DNA of 64,000 nucleotides. It comes from Sporomusa sp. KB1 (GTDB taxonomy: Bacteria > Bacillota > Negativicutes > Sporomusales > Sporomusaceae). The stretch is from NCBI RefSeq assembly GCF_007830295.1, contig NZ_VLKC01000002.1:3614356-3678355 (forward strand), given 5' to 3'. The translations under genes were made by a program, and so were the position numbers. Shown in pieces: positions 62,759 to 64,000 of the stretch. A model generated the notes under the pieces. It was not told where the DNA came from and searched no databases. It was given only the letters and a program-made list of their open reading frames with translations. The first letter of the stretch is position 1; each line of letters begins with the position of its first letter.

Positions 62759-64000
62759 TTAATTAAGCTTTTCGACTTTGACTGCACATACTTTGTATTC
62801 GTAGGTTTTGGTTGTTTTGTCTAAGTTACCACTGGTAAGTTCATTGGTTGGGGTTGCGAGATAGTGGAAGGACATCCAGATAACTCCCGGCAATACACGG
62901 TCTGTAATCCACGCTTTGGTTTGAACTTTGCCGCGGCGTGAGGACACACTAATGATTTCTTGATCCTGGATTCCCAGACGTTTTGCGTCATCAGGATGTA
63001 GCATGGCTTGTTCTTCAGAACGGAAATCAGTCAGTGTTTTTGAGTAACCGGGGGTAGTTATGTTGTAGTGATAAAGAATTCGGCCTGTGCTTAGCAGGAA
63101 CGGATACTCTGGATCTGGTTCTTCGCCAGGAGCCTGATTGTCAATGGCCACAAACTTGGCAGTACCGCAGCTGAACTTGCCATTGGCATGCAGATACTGG
63201 GTACCAGGATGGTTTTTATCCGGAACCGGCCATTGTAGGCCGCTTGCTTCAAGACGATCATATGAGACACCCGCCAAGCTTGGGGTGAGAGAGGCTATTT
63301 CATCCATGATTTCACTCGCATGATTGTAGGACATCGGATAGCCCATCCGTGTGGATAAGTCCACCAAAATCTGCCAGTCTGCGCGGCTGTTGCCGACCGG
63401 ATTGATGGCTTGGCGAACCCGTTGAATACGACGTTCCGTATTGGTAAAGGTGCCGTCTTTTTCAGCAAAGGAGGCTCCTGGCAAAACGACATCAGCTAAC
63501 TTGGCTGTTTCGGTTAGAAACAGATTTTGTACAACAAGGAAATCCAAATTCTTGAGTCCTTTGCGGACATGATTGGCATCGCCGTCAGTTAGAACGGGAT
63601 CTTCGCCCATAACATACATGGCTTTGAGTTCGCCGCTAACGGCTTTATCGAACATATCTGGAATCATGAGTCCCACTTTATTCGATAGTTTTACGCCCCA
63701 CGCCTTTTCAAATTTATCTTGAACCATTGGGAAATCGACTTTTTGATAGCCTGGATAAACATTCGGCAAAGCACCCATATCACAGGCACCCTGTACGTTG
63801 TTTTGGCCACGCATTGGATTTACACCAGTATTAGGTTTGCCGATATTACCTGTCAGTAGGGTAAGGTTGGCTAAACTCATAACGTTATCTGTACCGCATA
63901 CGTGTTCGGTTATTCCCAAGGTATAAAAAATCTGTGCTTTTTCAGCTGTGCCATAGATTTTAGCTGCTTCAAGCAGTAAATCTTTTGGCACGCCGGTGAT
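62759..64000 (-). CDS. fdhA: Formate dehydrogenase alpha subunit, C-terminal part (partial)
   Basis: 413 residues of the C-terminal half; the frame stays open through the window edge, so the N-terminus and the catalytic Cys/Sec lie outside. NPMRGQNNVQGACDMGALPN is the formate-dehydrogenase signature; LPGASFAEKDGTFTNTERRIQ and the C-terminal dinucleotide-binding domain (LLSTGRILYHYN, HPDDAKRLGI, SFHYLATPTNELT) follow. It interconverts CO2 and formate, the first step of the methyl branch. fdhD, moeA and mobB nearby support it. Whether the enzyme uses Sec or W instead of Mo cannot be seen here. Confidence 0.93.
   Translation of the reverse strand: MTGVPKDLLLEAAKIYGTAEKAQIFYTLGITEHVCGTDNVMSLANLTLLTGNIGKPNTGVNPMRGQNNVQGACDMGALPNVYPGYQKVDFPMVQDKFEKAWGVKLSNKVGLMIPDMFDKAVSGELKAMYVMGEDPVLTDGDANHVRKGLKNLDFLVVQNLFLTETAKLADVVLPGASFAEKDGTFTNTERRIQRVRQAINPVGNSRADWQILVDLSTRMGYPMSYNHASEIMDEIASLTPSLAGVSYDRLEASGLQWPVPDKNHPGTQYLHANGKFSCGTAKFVAIDNQAPGEEPDPEYPFLLSTGRILYHYNITTPGYSKTLTDFRSEEQAMLHPDDAKRLGIQDQEIISVSSRRGKVQTKAWITDRVLPGVIWMSFHYLATPTNELTSGNLDKTTKTYEYKVCAVKVEKLN

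Overview
The window reads as chromosome of an anaerobic, acetogenic diderm Firmicute of the Sporomusa type (Negativicutes). A TonB-dependent outer-membrane receptor implies an outer membrane. The clpP-clpX-lonB-lon-engB block is typical of Firmicutes. The central 28 kb is a nearly complete Wood-Ljungdahl (reductive acetyl-CoA) island with MetFV-HdrABC-MvhD and a Stn-type (Sporomusa-type Nfn) transhydrogenase. The genus is inferred from gene content only.

Layout. 1-4919 (+): metal/cofactor uptake genes (ABC ATPase, binding lipoprotein, TonB receptor, methyltransferase). 5091-7140 (-): DUF134 regulator, Mrp-type Fe-S carrier ATPase, NifX-like protein and a small unknown protein, with a palindromic operator at two positions. 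7141-7959: decayed DNA with an ABC-ATPase (SufC-like) remnant, tRNA-Leu(UAG) and a 25-bp perfect inverted repeat. 7960-10142: a YjdF-like membrane protein converging on a two-gene radical-SAM peptide locus. 10473: tRNA-Gly(GCC). 10786-18917: tig, clpP, clpX, lonB, lon, engB. 19010-20890: siroheme decarboxylase pair (ahbA/ahbB) and ptb. 21120-23968: four-subunit 2-oxoacid:ferredoxin oxidoreductase. 24047-28601: polyprenyl synthase, tatA, tatC, and UbiD- and UbiA-like menaquinone genes.

28863-56779: the autotrophy island, all on the + strand: fchA, folD, a DUF3786 gene, cooC, fhs, acsA, acsB, acsC, acsV, a second cooC, acsD, acsE, hdrC, hdrB, hdrA, mvhD, metV, metF, stnA, stnB, stnC. Fhs, FchA, FolD and MetFV take formate to methyl-THF. 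AcsE passes the methyl group to the corrinoid protein AcsCD, which AcsV keeps active. AcsA makes CO and AcsB builds acetyl-CoA. HdrABC-MvhD and Stn handle ferredoxin, NADH and NADPH. 56890-64000: pabA-pabB-pabC (p-aminobenzoate for folate), then fdhD, moeA, mobB and the 3' part of a formate dehydrogenase gene, i.e. molybdenum-cofactor and formate dehydrogenase maturation.

The most novel item is the radical-SAM locus at 8617-10142. Its 94-residue peptide has ten Cys, every one followed by X-Pro, with spacing that switches from seven to five residues. It lies 2 nt behind a maturase with PqqD-like and SPASM regions. Second, FolD lacks two of the three cyclohydrolase catalytic residues, which would explain why fchA sits next to it. 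Other points: an operator in the DUF134/mrp region, a dispersed structured repeat with compensatory changes, a duplicated HdrA, and structured intercistronic elements in the acs/hdr/stn transcript.
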